Shown one piece after another: positions 1 through 11,417 of a stretch of 64,000 bases of DNA (position 1 is its first letter; the number at the start of each line of letters is the position of its first letter). The position numbers and the translations under genes are program-made. Source of the stretch: Graphiopsis chlorocephala (lineage: Eukaryota > Ascomycota > Dothideomycetes > Cladosporiales > Cladosporiaceae); assembly GCA_022828445.1 (NCBI GenBank), contig JAIZZJ010000005.1, positions 1,178,001 to 1,242,000 of the forward strand, given 5' to 3'. Below the pieces are notes generated by a model. The model was not told the origin of the DNA. It did no database searches and saw only the letters and a list, made by a program, of their open reading frames with translations.

Positions 1-698
1 GACTTCCTCTTTACTTGTGTTACCGGAAGACAGGACAAGACAAGCCGCCAATCTTTGATCGCCATTGCTGTGCCTGCCGGTTGCATGCCGACGGAGTACC
101 GCATTAGGATATCCGAACCTCGTAGACCTCACTTGTATGGTCTGGCCCAGGCTTCCCCAAGTCTTTCCCCGCCCTCAGCTACAGTAGAACGATTGTGCTC
201 CTCAATTGCTTCTTCTGGCCGCCGTTCCTGCATCTCAGCCCACGCGACATGTCTCCCGCACGCGTTCCGCCCGTTGTACCCCAGAATCCAGATCTCCAGT
301 CTCAGTATACCATTCGGTTCATCGTCGCCAAACCGGATGAACCTTTTGAGCCACGCCCACTAGCCGCCTTGCCTTTCGCGGCGGCTGTGACTGCCTCTCG
401 GCTTCTGGTGCAGTTTGGCAGCCGACAGCAGAAGCGACGGCTTGCGCGGATTGGTTTAGAGCTTGCTTGGAGCTTCCCGGCTCGATTATGAGGTACAAGC
501 ATGCGGTATTCCATTTCTTCCTAAAGTTCCATTCCCATCTCCTGCCGTCTTTTATTCCTGTCCATTCTGGCTATCAGTCTTCAAGCTACCACGAAACGAT
601 CTTGCTTCAGAGCATCCAGCACATCACGTCAGAGAGGATTTCCAGAGCTCGAATAGCTCTTACGTAGCAGAACAGCAATCGTCTCCCGCCAGTTCAAG
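1..698. other. Upstream intergenic region
   Basis: No convincing gene is seen. The last 200 bases are pyrimidine-rich in places and probably contain the promoter and 5' untranslated region of the dehydrogenase that starts at 699. Short open frames here have no recognisable domain. Confidence 0.5.
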
Positions 699-1887
699 AT
701 GTCATCTTTCATGCGATCAGCGCCTTGTGCACTCCGTCAGCTTCGCACCCCTCGAATTGCTAACCGAATTGCTCCATTGACCTCGATCCGCACTCAAACG
801 CACGACCACCGCGACCCTCCTAAGGGCAACCCCATCATCTCCGACCGCTCGCCTCCAGATCCACCCAAAGAGGAGGCCGCTGCACTCAAAGACAACTACA
901 AGTCTGGCTCTTACCTAGGCACCACCAAGCGTCTGCCTGAGTTCAATCTGAACGATAGAGTGGTGCTCGTTACGGGTGCTGCGAGAGGTCTTGGTCTTGT
1001 GCAAGCTGAGGCATTGCTCGAGGCTGGCGCAACGGTGTATGCACTTGACAGGCTACCAGAGCCTAGTGCGGACTTTTACAGAGTGCAGCAACGAGCTGCT
1101 GAGGAGCTTGGTAAGCATTGATCTGTTTGAGCTGGCTCGATTGGCATGAGCTTACACATTTGGTGCAGGCAACACTCTCCACTACCGCCAGATTGACGTC
1201 CGAGACGTACAAGGCCTCAACACAGTTGTCAAGAGTATTAGTGATGCACAGGGAAGGCTCGATGGTCTGATTGCTGCAGCTGGTATCCAGCAGGAAACTT
1301 CTGCTCTTGATTACACGCAGGCAGACGCAAACATGATGTTCGAGGTCAACGTTACTGGTGAGCTAGCTTGGCCCAAAGTCTTGCATCTTGGAGGTACTGA
1401 TTGCAATCTGCAGGTGTGTTCATGACCGCCCAAGCCGTGGCAAAAGAGATGATCCGCTGGGGCAACGGCGGTAGCATCGCCATGATCGCCTCCATGAGCG
1501 GCTCAGTCGCCAATCGCGTAAGTGCAACAATCCAACCTCCAATCTCCATGACGTCCTTCTAATATTCTCCACCAGGGTCTCATTTGTCCAGCCTACAACG
1601 CCTCCAAAGCTGCCGTCCTCCAACTGGGCCGCAACCTCGCCTCCGAATGGGGCTGCTACGGCATTCGCGTGAACACCATTTCTCCCGGCTACATCACGAC
1701 CGCTATGGTGGAGGCGCTTTTCGAGAAGTACCCCGAGCGTAGACGCGATTGGCCGACGCAGAACATGTTGGGCAAGCTGAGTGTACCGGAGGAGTACAGG
1801 GGCGCGGCTGTGTTCTGCATCAGTGATGCGAGCAGCTTCATGACTGGAAGTGATCTTAAGATCGATGGTGGACATACTGCGTGGTGA
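699..1887 (+). CDS. Mitochondrial-type short-chain dehydrogenase/reductase
   Basis: Exons 699-1110, 1169-1357, 1414-1517 and 1576-1887 join to 338 residues. The protein is a classical SDR that should reduce or oxidise a carbonyl/hydroxyl substrate with NAD(P)H. The Rossmann glycine motif is seen as VTGAARGLGL, the central motif as AAAGIQ, an NVTG segment after it, and the catalytic YNASK with a preceding SMSGS serine segment. The C-terminal FMTGSDLKIDGGHTAW ending is typical of the sorbose reductase / arabinitol or mannitol dehydrogenase-like subgroup. About 45 N-terminal residues rich in Arg, Ser and Ala and poor in acids precede the fold and look like a mitochondrial presequence. Introns are 58, 56 and 58 nt with GTAAGC, GTGAGC and GTAAGT donors. 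The substrate cannot be told from sequence. Confidence 0.88.
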
Positions 1888-2670
1888 GATCGGCATCAGG
1901 GACTTGGTCGGTGAGCGAATGGAGCGTTCTAAGCGGCTTGTTGGTTTCTTATTTGCTGAAGCGTTGTCTTTCGGCGGTTGCGAGCTCCCCTAATAGATAT
2001 GCAAACTTTCATAGCGCTTGATATGAACCTCGTTGCTACTAAGCCAGATACTGAAATATGCGATATCAGGTGTGGGTCTCGCGCGGTAAAGGGCATAGTA
2101 TAATACATGGTGATCCTCTCTATGTTACAGATAATCTTACATCCCCTGGCCTATGGCGATGCTTCCCAAATCAATCGTTTCTTGTTGTGAATCAGCAGTA
2201 TGCAGCTGTTTCTTCATGCAGATTCTGTGCTTTTTGCAAGGTTCCGGCTTTGAAGGGAAAGTGCATGAGCAGGTTTCTCTCCGAAGTCGTTTATTCTGAT
2301 GGAAACCCGTGTGACGTCTGGCGTCGCATTTCGTAGCCGTTGTGACTCCTTGTTGGAGCTTTGAAAGACAAGCCGTGACGGATCAATGCCATGTCGATTG
2401 ACTTCTCCAAGCATGATATGGTCTTCAGATTTGCATGCAGAGATGGTCCGTGGCTCTTTGGGCGAGGTCGTGACTGAAGCCCAGCTTGGGCTGCCAGTAT
2501 TCGTCTCGGCAGATCTCCGATTCAGAGTGATTGCACAGTTCCTGGCTCTCGATACTGCCGCCCCAGAAAAGCATTTGCTGAGATTGCAAACGGCACGGCA
2601 ATCCTTGCTCTCCAGAATCGGAGAGCAGTGTGGTATCCCACTCCGTAAAGTACTGTTGGCCGCAACTCTC
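1888..2670. other. Convergent intergenic region
   Basis: Lies between the 3' ends of the dehydrogenase and the small membrane-protein gene. Overlapping open frames exist on both strands around 2214-2711, but neither shows a domain, and they mirror one another, as antisense shadows do. No repeat is seen. Confidence 0.4.
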
Positions 2671-3126
2671 TCATTTCGCAACATCCACAACTCCCACTCC
2701 CTCGCCGACAACTTCTACCGCCGGCGCACCTGCTCCCTCCCCATCCTCACCCTGCCCTCGTCCAGTATGCTTCTTCTGCTCCACTCCCAAGAACTGCCTC
2801 TGGAATAACACCCAGCTCGTGACAATGAAAATCGGCACAGCGCAAATTATTGCGATCACGCGGCGTGAAGCAGGTTTGTAGCGCGGGTCGAGGACGCCTT
2901 CGCGGGCGACTCGTAAGGATGCTGCGGCGCCGCGCGCTGGGTCGAGGGGTTCGCGGTAGAGGAAGTCGCGGACTGGTTCTGTGGGAGGTTCGGTTGTGGG
3001 TTCGGATGCGGGTGGTGCTGGCTTGGGGGCTTTTGGAGGTAGTGGGCCGGGTCTGTAGGGTTTGACGGGTGGTGGTGCTGTTGCGTAGGTGCGGATGGGC
3101 GCTGAGGGGCGAAGACGACGGAGCAT
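2671..3126 (-). CDS. Small mitochondrial single-span membrane protein, function unknown
   Basis: A single exon encodes 151 residues. The N-terminus MLRRLRPSAPIRTYAT is basic and hydroxylated, as in mitochondrial presequences. It is followed by a proline-rich stretch (about residues 18-52), a conserved-looking FLYREPLDP segment, and one hydrophobic span at about residues 90-108 flanked by RR and QR. The C-terminus is glycine- and valine-rich and of low complexity. The layout resembles small inner-membrane proteins conserved among filamentous fungi, but I do not recognise a named family. The gene is convergent with the upstream dehydrogenase. The start was chosen because it gives the full presequence. 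Confidence 0.65.
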   Translation of the reverse strand: MLRRLRPSAPIRTYATAPPPVKPYRPGPLPPKAPKPAPPASEPTTEPPTEPVRDFLYREPLDPARGAAASLRVAREGVLDPRYKPASRRVIAIICAVPIFIVTSWVLFQRQFLGVEQKKHTGRGQGEDGEGAGAPAVEVVGEGVGVVDVAK

Positions 3127-3465
3127 GGTGGAGAGATGTGTGGGTGTGTAGAGGCTTGTTGGAGGAGGAATGGGATATGTTTGGAGATATTTGGACGAGT
3201 TGCCGCTACCGATCGGAGCTGGAGGGCTTCACGGAGGTGGTGGTACTTTTGACATTCTTGTACATATTTCTACCAATCCCTTATACTACATTCTAATTTA
3301 AACAAACGCGATACCTACAAATCCTAGATTGTCCGACATCTTTTCAGTCAACAGTGTGCGTCTCGGGCCCATTGGAACGCTCTAAATGGATACAGCACGC
3401 TGGTGCTAGCAAGTCATGTGGTTGACGCGGCTACTTGGACCTGGACCCAGCTTGTAACATAAAGA
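3127..3465. other. Divergent promoter region
   Basis: About 340 bases separate the divergent membrane-protein and RNase III-like genes. No clear element is recognised beyond AT-rich patches near 3280-3300. Confidence 0.4.
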
Positions 3466-5645
3466 ATGACCATGATGAGACCTCAGAGCATACAGCGACT
3501 ATGGACTACAAAAGTCCGGCCTCACTCCTCCACCCGCATCCATCTCTCGGCTGTTGTAAGGTACCGAACAGACCTACCGCTTGAACATTCAAGGCGAAGG
3601 AACCAATATCAGGCTTATCCAACACGCTTGCGGGCCCCGGACCAGACAGCCATCAAGGAATACCTGGCTATATCAGACAACCACCCCGCGGTCATTGGAT
3701 TTCTTTCCTCTGTAGCGTTTGTGCGCGGAATCACAGGTTACAATTTTGTTGATCGCCACCTGCTTCTTCAAGCCCTCTATGGCGAATCGGGTTCGGAAAA
3801 TCCACAGCAAAGACTCGCAATGCTCGGCGACACCTTGCTCCAATACGTTCTCAAAGATGATTGGTTCCAACTTGGCATGCCTGCGAGTAAGTCTTTGCGT
3901 CGGTCAAACCACACGCACTCGCCGTTGCTAACTGCAATTGTATAGGCCAGATTGGAAACATAGCTGCTCAGGTGGCCACTAATGCCAATCTCGCCGATGT
4001 AGCCAAGGAGATTGGGCTCGTGAGACACCTTGGCTCTCTTGATCCCAGGATCAAAGAACGCACAAACGAGCATCATTTGGGGACAATAGTCGAGGCCCTC
4101 TTGGGCGCCATACATGAGGACTCTGGAAAAGACATTGCGGCGGTGAGGCGTGCTATGCATCAGATGGGACTGACGCTCCCCGGTTGGTACACATTCAGCA
4201 GATCGGCATCGTATTCACGTGACTTGCAGAAGGCTAGATTCGAACTGAAGACACTTGACTTGCACAAGGCTACATCTGAACCGAGTCAACCTGACCTGCA
4301 GAAAGCCAGATTTGAACTTAGTCGACCTGAACTTCAGAGGGCCAAACCTGAACTGAATCAACCTGAACTACAGAAGGCCAGACCTGAAACGAATTTACCT
4401 GACTTGCACAAGACCAGATCTGAATCGGATCACGTTTCAATCCGGAAAATACACCCCGAAAAATTGCCTCCCAAACGAGAAAGGAGAAGACTAAAGGCCT
4501 TTCGCCAATTTCAAGACAAAATAAACCAGGGTATACCTGAGGATGAAGATTCCAACCAAGGAAGCACTGGGTATCAGTTTCAGACTATAGAGGAGCAAGT
4601 CATCAGCGATGAAGATTTTGAGACACTGGATGCGGCACGAGCAAGACTCGATGACATGAGCATAGACGAAAAGAGCCCCGAGGACTACTATACAGAATAT
4701 GCCTTTGTCGAAGATGTCGAGTCAAAGCAGGCACATCTCGAAGACCAAGACGCCAATCAGACGTATCTCGAGACTTCAGCGACACACCAAGAAAGCATTG
4801 AGCCTACAGCTGCTGAGTTCACCAGCAGCAGCTGGAAGGAACTGATCCGAAGGAGTGATGATTCTTCAACGGAGCCCGAGACTGCGCGTAGACGAAAACG
4901 TGCCGAATCGCCAGTTGCCGAGTTCGACAAGGTTATGGGGGCATTTACGATAGAGAGCGATGGCTCCTTGGTCGAGCGCGAGCTTGGAGGCGGAAGCGAA
5001 TGGCCTGCTCGCCATGGCTGGTTTCCTCAACGCTGCCAAATCACACTCGACGTCGCACTGTCGGAAAAGAAGGAAGTAGCCGCTCCTGAGCCCGAGCAAT
5101 TGCAAGCCGCCCCCTCACTCGAAGACGTCGCTCTATTGGGAAAGCCTCAGACGACGAAGGAAGTAGCAGCTCCTGGTCTCGATGAACTGATGTTCGCCTC
5201 CACGTCTGACGACGTTAGCCTCGAAGAACTCCTTCCAAAGAAAGAATTGGCAGCTAGTGAGCTCGACCGACAGATGGCCGCGATTATACTTGAGGACGTC
5301 GCAATATCGGAAAAACCTCGTACGGCGAAGAAAGTAGCATCTCGTAAGCCCAATCGACTGCTGGTCACCTCTACACCCGACGACATCGGACTGCCGAAGA
5401 AGACCTATAAGACGAAGAAAGTAGCATCTTGTGAACCCAATCGACTACTGCTCGCCTCTACACCCGACGACTCCGTACTATCGAAGAAGATCCATACGAC
5501 GGAGGATGTAGCAGCTTATGAGCCCCACCGAATGCTTGCCGCCGCAACACTCGACGACATCGCACTGCCAAAACTCGCATATATGACGAAGGCAGTAACA
5601 GCTTATGAGCCCGATCGACTGCGTCTGATTGTTGCACCATTGTGA
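3466..5645 (+). CDS. Degenerate RNase III-domain protein with repetitive C-terminal tail
   Basis: Exons 3466-3886 and 3946-5645 (59-nt intron with a TGCTAAC branch site) encode 706 residues. The first 50 residues are basic and presequence-like. Residues about 60-210 form one RNase III domain: the first signature appears as RLAMLGDTLLQ, and the second as TIVEALLGAI. Compared with active enzymes, the acidic residues before and inside the first signature are Gln and Ala, and the Asp of the second motif is Thr; only Asp122 and Glu190 remain, so nuclease activity is unlikely. No double-stranded-RNA-binding domain follows. This pattern suits the ribosome-associated RNase III relatives of fungal mitochondria (mL57/MRPL15 or mL44 types), which are inactive structural proteins, but those are about 250-400 residues. 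The remaining 490 residues are an acidic tail with two repeat blocks, listed separately. Confidence 0.75.
4221..4430 (+). repeat. Six 12-residue coding repeats in the RNase III-like protein
   Basis: Six consecutive 36-bp units encode a motif of the form (D/E)L(Q/H)KA(R)xExxxP, for example DLQKARFELSRP and ELQRAKPELNQP. The units keep frame and length exactly, pointing to in-frame unequal exchange. They sit directly after the RNase III domain and probably form a charged helical linker. Confidence 0.85.
5049..5642 (+). repeat. Seven degenerate 29-residue coding repeats in the same protein
   Basis: Seven units of 25-29 codons follow the pattern D(D/V)xLxKxxxTxxxVAxxEPxRLxAxxxxD. Examples of the conserved cores are KKVASCEPNRLLLASTPD and KKVASRKPNRLLVTSTPD. 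Later units are more alike than early ones, as expected if the tail grew by recent duplication. The last unit ends at the stop codon. Confidence 0.8.
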
Positions 5646-5850
5646 GCACGATCGTCTGATGGCCGCTCTCTGATACATGTACCAACTCACACTACGCGCT
5701 ACCTGTAACTGGCCGCAGAGACTGTACACATTGACATCGCAAGCCCTGCATTGTAGAAATAAATCGCGGATGCGACTGTAAATTCTTCGTCTTATCACGC
5801 TCTTATAGATATGTACAATAGCCCGAAACGCCAGTTTTATTACACCTTTA

Positions 5851-7272
5851 TCACATCCCTCGTGGTCCACATGTGGGAATTTGTTTCGACGAAGCCACCG
5901 TCCAGTCTTTGGAAACATGAATGACGGAAGGCTGGTCCGTCGTCAATTTGCGCTCTGACGAGCCGTCGTCGTAGTTGCAGGTATCTTCGTCCTTATCGTC
6001 CTATCGCATCAGTCTCAGTCTGGCATACCTAACGTGATACAAGCAGAGCAGACTTACGAGTTCAATCCACGCTGTGTGGTTCCGTTGGCCTGGCTGACCC
6101 ACTGCAAGTGGGTCGCTTTGATAAGACTTGTAAGCGGCCTGACCTTCGCTCAGACCATTCTCGGACGACTTTTGCTTGGTCCTCCAGCGGAGGTAGAAGG
6201 GTCGCAGCATTGGAATGTTGATACAAAGGCCCGCGAGCATGAGCTCGATGCTGCATAGCATGAATGTCGTAAGGGACGTTCCGGTGAGATTGTTGAGTAG
6301 ATCGACCGTGAAGATCAGCCAGAAGCGGACGATGCCAATAACGACACAACTGTTCATATCAGCGTGTGTTTGGACTCTGAAGAGCATATGCCGTGACTTA
6401 CGCTGCCCCGAGCGCGAAACACGAGATAACGGCCAGCTTTTCTGTCTTGCGCATCTGGAGCTTCCAGACGGATCTGATTGGAAGTGCGAAGACGAACAAG
6501 TCCGTCAGGACGTTCGTCGCGATCAGTGCTTTGAGGACAAAGATTTGGTCCATGCAATGCCCGATGCGCTCTAGAGACCATTGCTGCTGTATAGGGTTAC
6601 ACAGGAAAATAAAGACGAAGGTGAAGACGACGGCCCAAACGATGACGATCGTAATGCCGGCAAAAATCCAGTTTTTGATGTGGATTGCGAAGACCCGCAT
6701 GTAGAGGAAGAGCTGACTGAGTTTGAGCGCGGCCAGAGTCCAGAGATAGATCAGTGTGAATGAAAATGTCATCTGTGGGCTGTTAAGATGACGCCGAAAG
6801 AGCAAGTCCTGGATAGTCTTACCTGCATGATGTAGGGCATGTTGAAAACCACTGCTTTGGTTAGCGCAGGTCTCCGGGACAATTTCAGGAGAGCTCACAT
6901 TTGGGATATACATCCAATGTCTGGTCAAAGTCTACGCCCACGCCGGCCACAAACACTGGTGTAATGTCAGATCGCATTGCTCGTCTCGATGTCTCCCATT
7001 GGACCTACCAGCAGCATTCATGCCTATAGTTGTGGAGGAGAGTACCTAAGCAGTCAGCAACGTACTTCCAACGTTTTCGTAGATATCGCCATGTTGCGGA
7101 GACATACCAGGGCGACACATGACAGCACATCATCTGGACCGATGCCAGCGCCTCGTACTCGACCCAGGAGGCGAAAACCGACAACGGCGGCGCCGATAAC
7201 CCATAGAACTGCAATCGCTATAAGTGAGTCTTGAGCCTGCCTCGTCATGGGGATGTACTTGGCTTCCGCCAT
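5851..7272 (-). CDS. Fungal rhodopsin-domain (PTH11-like) membrane protein
   Basis: Seven exons on the minus strand (7108-7272, 7009-7045, 6899-6955, 6823-6854, 6402-6772, 6058-6349, 5851-6000) join in frame to 367 residues. Introns are 62, 53, 44, 50, 52 and 57 nt, and the 44-nt one has a clear GCTAAC branch site. The protein has seven predicted hydrophobic spans with the hallmarks of the fungal rhodopsin family: GIGPDDVLS after the first span, NMPYIMQ, a YLWTLAALKLSQLFLYMRVF segment, and FLCNPIQQQWS. The family acts at the plasma membrane as candidate G-protein-coupled sensors. No CFEM cysteine domain is present. The last exon gives an acidic cytoplasmic tail ending in an IHVSKDWTVAS-like strand, typical of the family. 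The last intron is my choice; reading through it instead would end the protein at 6001. Confidence 0.82.
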
Positions 7273-8509
7273 GGTCGGTAGTGCCTGGAGGTGGAGGAGG
7301 GGCGTATGAGGGTTGATGCGAGACTGGGGAAAGCAGTGTTCAAGTCATGGGAAGAGGGACATCAATAACGCTTTGAAGCTGGAGTCTTCACCCGGTCCAT
7401 GCTATTATGGTTCAAACTTGCATTACGGAATCACCTCCCCTATACAAGGACTGCAAAATCGCACCTGGCGATCGCGCGTATTCGTTCGCCCAGGCTCGCC
7501 AGATTTCGACCCAGCAGTGGACGGATTTGCGAGCCGGGGTGGGCCATGTGTCAAGTGTCGAGTCTTAGGTGTGAGAGAGTGCGAAGCGCAAGGCTATTAT
7601 TCGGTCTTACCCCCGTGAATGTGCAGGATTGATCTTTCATCCTGGTCCTTCAACTCGCATCTTGACTAGCCTGGCGATATCGTCTCAACGAACCTACTAC
7701 GCAAGGTCTCGAAAGAACAATGTATCGCTTGAATCGGCTTTCAAATAGCTAACAGGGTCAAAAGACTGATCAAGCGCAACCCCCAATTGATCAAGTGTCT
7801 TCACGTACAACGCGGAGCTCATCACACCTGCCTCACCAGGGTATGCTTCTTCAGGCCAATCTCGGGCACGTGTCGCGTCGAAGGAGCCGACATGGGCCAA
7901 GTTGACAGGTCTCCCCATGACGACAGGGGCGCAACAAACCACAGAAAGCGCGGAGAAAAGTACCGAAGTCTTTTCTGCATGAGCATGATGCGCTGGGATG
8001 CTCGAGCAAGTCGCAGGTCTCGTCTCGGCAGACATGGGGGCCACTGAAATATATTGTATCACCGTTAGTCGAGGGTCCGTTGCAACCGTTAGCCCAAGGC
8101 TAGAGGACGGTGAAAACAAAGCTCCACGTCGGCAGCCCCCCGGCCGGGCGCTTGGTTCAATTCAGTAATCAACTGGACGATCCGCTCGACTTCTACGACT
8201 CCACCCTGCCTCCATTGGGACGATATCTTCACCACGCAGGTGCCAACTACGGAGTTACCTCGCAAGGAACACCTCCGACACCGCCACGCGATTTGACATG
8301 AAGCGCGCTGTTGCGACAGGCATGGATTGCCCCTCCACTTCAGCCACTCCATGGTGTTATCGCGTCTCCGCTTACGAGTCAAGAGAGAGAAGTCCAAGAT
8401 GCAATGCGCCTATATAGGCAAGTAGGTTTGTCAGACCGTTTCACTCGCTTTACATTCGTACTGGACCGTTGGACGTTTCCACAGCCCGAATCGTCGTCAT
8501 CCAATCAAA
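7273..8509. other. Long intergenic region
   Basis: This 1.2-kb gap lies between divergently transcribed membrane-protein and P450 genes and must hold both promoters. A minus-strand open frame at 7697-8119 (140 codons) contains a WPEEAYPGEAG segment but no domain I recognise; it could be a gene relic or chance. Nothing else is seen. Confidence 0.4.
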
Positions 8510-10245
8510 ATGGCGGTCTTCTCTGTCCCGTGGATGGGCATCGTCTATCTGGCATTAATCTGGGTATTGTACAGAGTTGCTATTGCGCTGTACAACATTT
8601 CTCCCTTCCATCCGCTAGCTCAATTTCCTGGTCCGAAAGTCGCTGCAGCATCATACTTATATGAAGCGTACTACGACTGGTGGTGCGTTGGCCGTTATGG
8701 CAAGGTGATCGCCCGCATGCACGAGCTTTATGGTATGTTATTTAGTTCTTCCTCTGGCGATCTTCGTCTGCACCGCCTGTGGCAGGATATGATCTGACAT
8801 TGTTGCCAGGACCCATTGTCAGAATCAACCCGGATGAACTGCATTGCTCGGACCCTCACTTCACGGACGAGATCTACGCTGGCCCTGGACGTATTCGCGA
8901 CAAATGGCAACATCAATTGAACACTGGTGGTGCTGGACCTGTGTCTGTCACTGGATTCTCTACCGTCAACCATGAAGTCCACAGAATGCGCAAGGGCGCG
9001 CTGTCTAAGTTCTTTTCTCGCCAGCAGATGCTGAAGCTCGAAGGAGAAGTGGAAGAGTTTGCGCAGATGACCGCTAACAAGATGCTGCGATTCGCCGGAA
9101 AGGAGCCCTTTGACGTCAAGGAGGCATTCAATTGCTTTACCGCTGATGTTATGTCGCAATACGCCTTTGGTGAACCGATGGGCTTCCTTGCTCAGGAAGG
9201 CTGGGAGCCAAACTTCGCAACCTGGGTAAAGTCATTCTTCCGCAGCGCCTACATGATGAGACATAATGCCCTTGGCCGCAAGATGGCACAAGTCCTTCCT
9301 CTGTTGGCTGACTACATGGGCGAAGATATCAAGGCAGTCATGCACCAGATGAATGTCGTCATCCCCCAATACATCCAGGCTGCTCTTGATCATCCCGAAA
9401 ATGGCAGGGTCTTCACAGACTTGATGGAATCTAAATCTCTTCCCGAGTCGGAGAAGTCAATGTACCGTCTTAGTGGCGAGGGCTTCAACTTCTTGCTCGC
9501 CGGAACCGAGACCACAGCTGTATGTACCTCCATTCCGACACATACATCGATTGCTTTAATCTCGGGAACCTCGTGCTGACCAAAACAGGCCACTCTTACC
9601 GTCATAACCTACTGGCTCCTTGCTCAACCCAAACTCTACACCCGTTTGATGGAAGACTTGCAAGACGCTGACCCTTCCAACCTCAAATGGCTCGAGCTCG
9701 AGAAGAAGCCGTACTTGTGGGCTATCATCCACGAGTCATTGCGCATGATGCCCGGTGTTTCACACAGATCAGCAAGAATTGCTCGCGAAGAGGATTTGAT
9801 CTACAAGAGCAAAGACGGCAAGACCGAATTTGTTATCCCAAGAGGCACTCCGATCGGCATGACTTCGATGATCAATCACTGGAACACTGAGTTCTTCCCC
9901 GACCCCGATGAGTTCATTCCAGAAAGATGGCTTGTTGATGGCCTGCCGAACTACAAGCTGCAAAAGACCCTCCTCGCATTCGGCAAGGGCAGCCGTTCGT
10001 GTATCGGTGAAAAGTAAGAAACATCCTTCACTCGTTGCCTCGTCCAAATTGACCTCATGCTGACAATTATCAATTATAGCCTTGCGTACTGCGAAGTCTA
10101 CATCATGGCTGCGCTCGTTGCTCTGCGCATTATCCCTCGCGCTCGCCTGTTCGAAACCACTGTCAAGGATATTTCCTACGACCACGATTTGATTGTGTTG
10201 CAGACTAAAAAGGGATCTATCTCTGTTCGCATCCAGATTGACTAG
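8510..10245 (+). CDS. Cytochrome P450 monooxygenase (trichodiene-oxygenase-like)
   Basis: Exons 8510-8732, 8810-9519, 9589-10013 and 10080-10245 encode 507 residues, normal for a microsomal P450. An N-terminal hydrophobic anchor (about residues 5-30) is followed by the FPGPKVAA proline hinge. The I-helix oxygen-activation motif is AGTETTA (305-311), the K-helix ExxR is ESLR, the PERF-type motif is FIPERW, and the haem loop is FGKGSRSCIGE with the proximal cysteine at 449. All catalytic features are intact. Wording such as RMHELYGPIVRINPDELH and YAGPGRIRDKW is characteristic of fungal P450s related to trichodiene oxygenase and benzoate 4-monooxygenase. The substrate is unknown. The neighbours are a decayed sugar-nucleotide enzyme and an MFS transporter, which is not enough to call a biosynthetic cluster. 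Confidence 0.9.
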
Positions 10246-10469
10246 ACTTACGCTCGACAACTTGACTCTCACAGGTAACGATGTGAGTATTGATGGAGAC
10301 ACTAGCAAATGAAAATTATGACACGCAACTATCCGTTTTCTTTGCTCTGTGTCATCAGTGATTGGCTTGCAATGCTTCATCTTGGCTTCGTGATCAACGA
10401 AGTAGCGAAACCAACAGCCAGGTACACAATACCTGCGACGCTATGCATTCAATGCATCCAGCTACAGCT

Positions 10470-11203
10470 TTTCCAAATGTCCTTCCTCGCATGTGACAAA
10501 AGAATGTGTGAAGACATTAGCCACCGCTCGGACCGAGACCTGTTACCAGAGTACAAAGAGCGCTCTGGAGGCAGCGCATACCTGTAACGCAAGATTGCTG
10601 CTGGCGAGCAGGTCGGAGGTCTACGGGGATGCGCAAATGTGCCCGCAGCCAGAGTCGTACCGTGGTAACGTCAATTGCTTCGGGCCTCGCTCTTGTTACG
10701 ACAAGGGCAAGCGAGTCGCAGAAGCGTTGGTATATGCATACCGCCTGGAACACGGGTTGGACTTGAAGAGTGCACGGATCTTCAACGCATATGGTGCCGG
10801 TATGCGCGGGACAGATGGACGGGTTATCAGCAACTTCATTTCGCAGGCACTACGCGGAGAAGATGTCATCATCCACGGTCAAGGCAATGCGACTCCAAGC
10901 TTTCAGTATGTTGAAGACTGCGTTGATGGGTTGCGAGCTTTGATGGAGAGCGATTGAGGTGGAGTACCCATCAATATTGGATGCGAGACCGAAACATCAA
11001 TCATCGATCTTGCCACTTTGGTTGTGCAGAGGGTGTCGAAGCTCGCTGGCGGGAGAATCTCAGATATACGGCATGGCGACCCGTTACCGGACGAGCCTTT
11101 GCGCAGAAAACCAGATTGTGCTCTGGGAAGATGAGTGCTTCGATGGTCTAGCAGAATTAACTTCTCAGAGGGCTTGGATCGCACCATCATGTGGCACATG
11201 CAA
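10470..11203 (+). pseudogene. Decayed UDP-glucuronate decarboxylase-like SDR (extended type)
   Basis: The frame 10493-10957 encodes a stretch that closely follows extended SDRs of the UDP-xylose synthase type: LLLASRSEVYGD, PQPESYRGNVN, the catalytic YDKGK, ARIFNAYG, DGRVISNF and SFQYVEDCVDGL. The Rossmann N-terminus with its GxxGxxG motif is missing upstream; only a frame-shifted FLACD trace remains near 10485. The frame stops at TGA (10955-10957) and then continues in the same frame with family-like sequence (PINIGCETE, DPLPDEPLRRKPD) to about 11130, followed by a frame change and a NFSEGLDRTI trace near 11155-11200. Loss of the 5' part, a nonsense codon and a shift together make this a pseudogene. 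It begins about 230 bases after the P450. Confidence 0.8.
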
Positions 11204-11417
11204 AGCGGAGACATGTCGAACCGCGCGGCGCTCTGATTCTATAGCCAGTGGTGTCCAGCATACGCGTAAGTTATGTAAAGCGACGAGAACAAAAACGCCG
11301 TACCTTGAGCGACATGCTATCGACCTTGAGTCCCTTACCCGTGAGTCTGCAATATTAAATACGCGCTTTGCGTATGATCTTTAGCTTCCGATAATCTCAG
11401 AAATGTCTTGCAACAGC

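Noticed and set aside
2214..2808. Overlapping open frames of 140 and 165 codons on opposite strands
   Set aside because: They mirror each other, have no domain, and lie between convergent genes.
6001..6057. Terminal exon of the rhodopsin-domain gene reading through to a stop at 6001
   Set aside because: A GTAAGT donor at 6057 and a TAG acceptor at 6001 give a 57-nt intron and a family-like acidic tail; the read-through tail is not family-like.
7697..8119. Minus-strand 140-codon frame as a gene
   Set aside because: No recognisable domain, poor start context and no splice partner; kept only as a possible relic.
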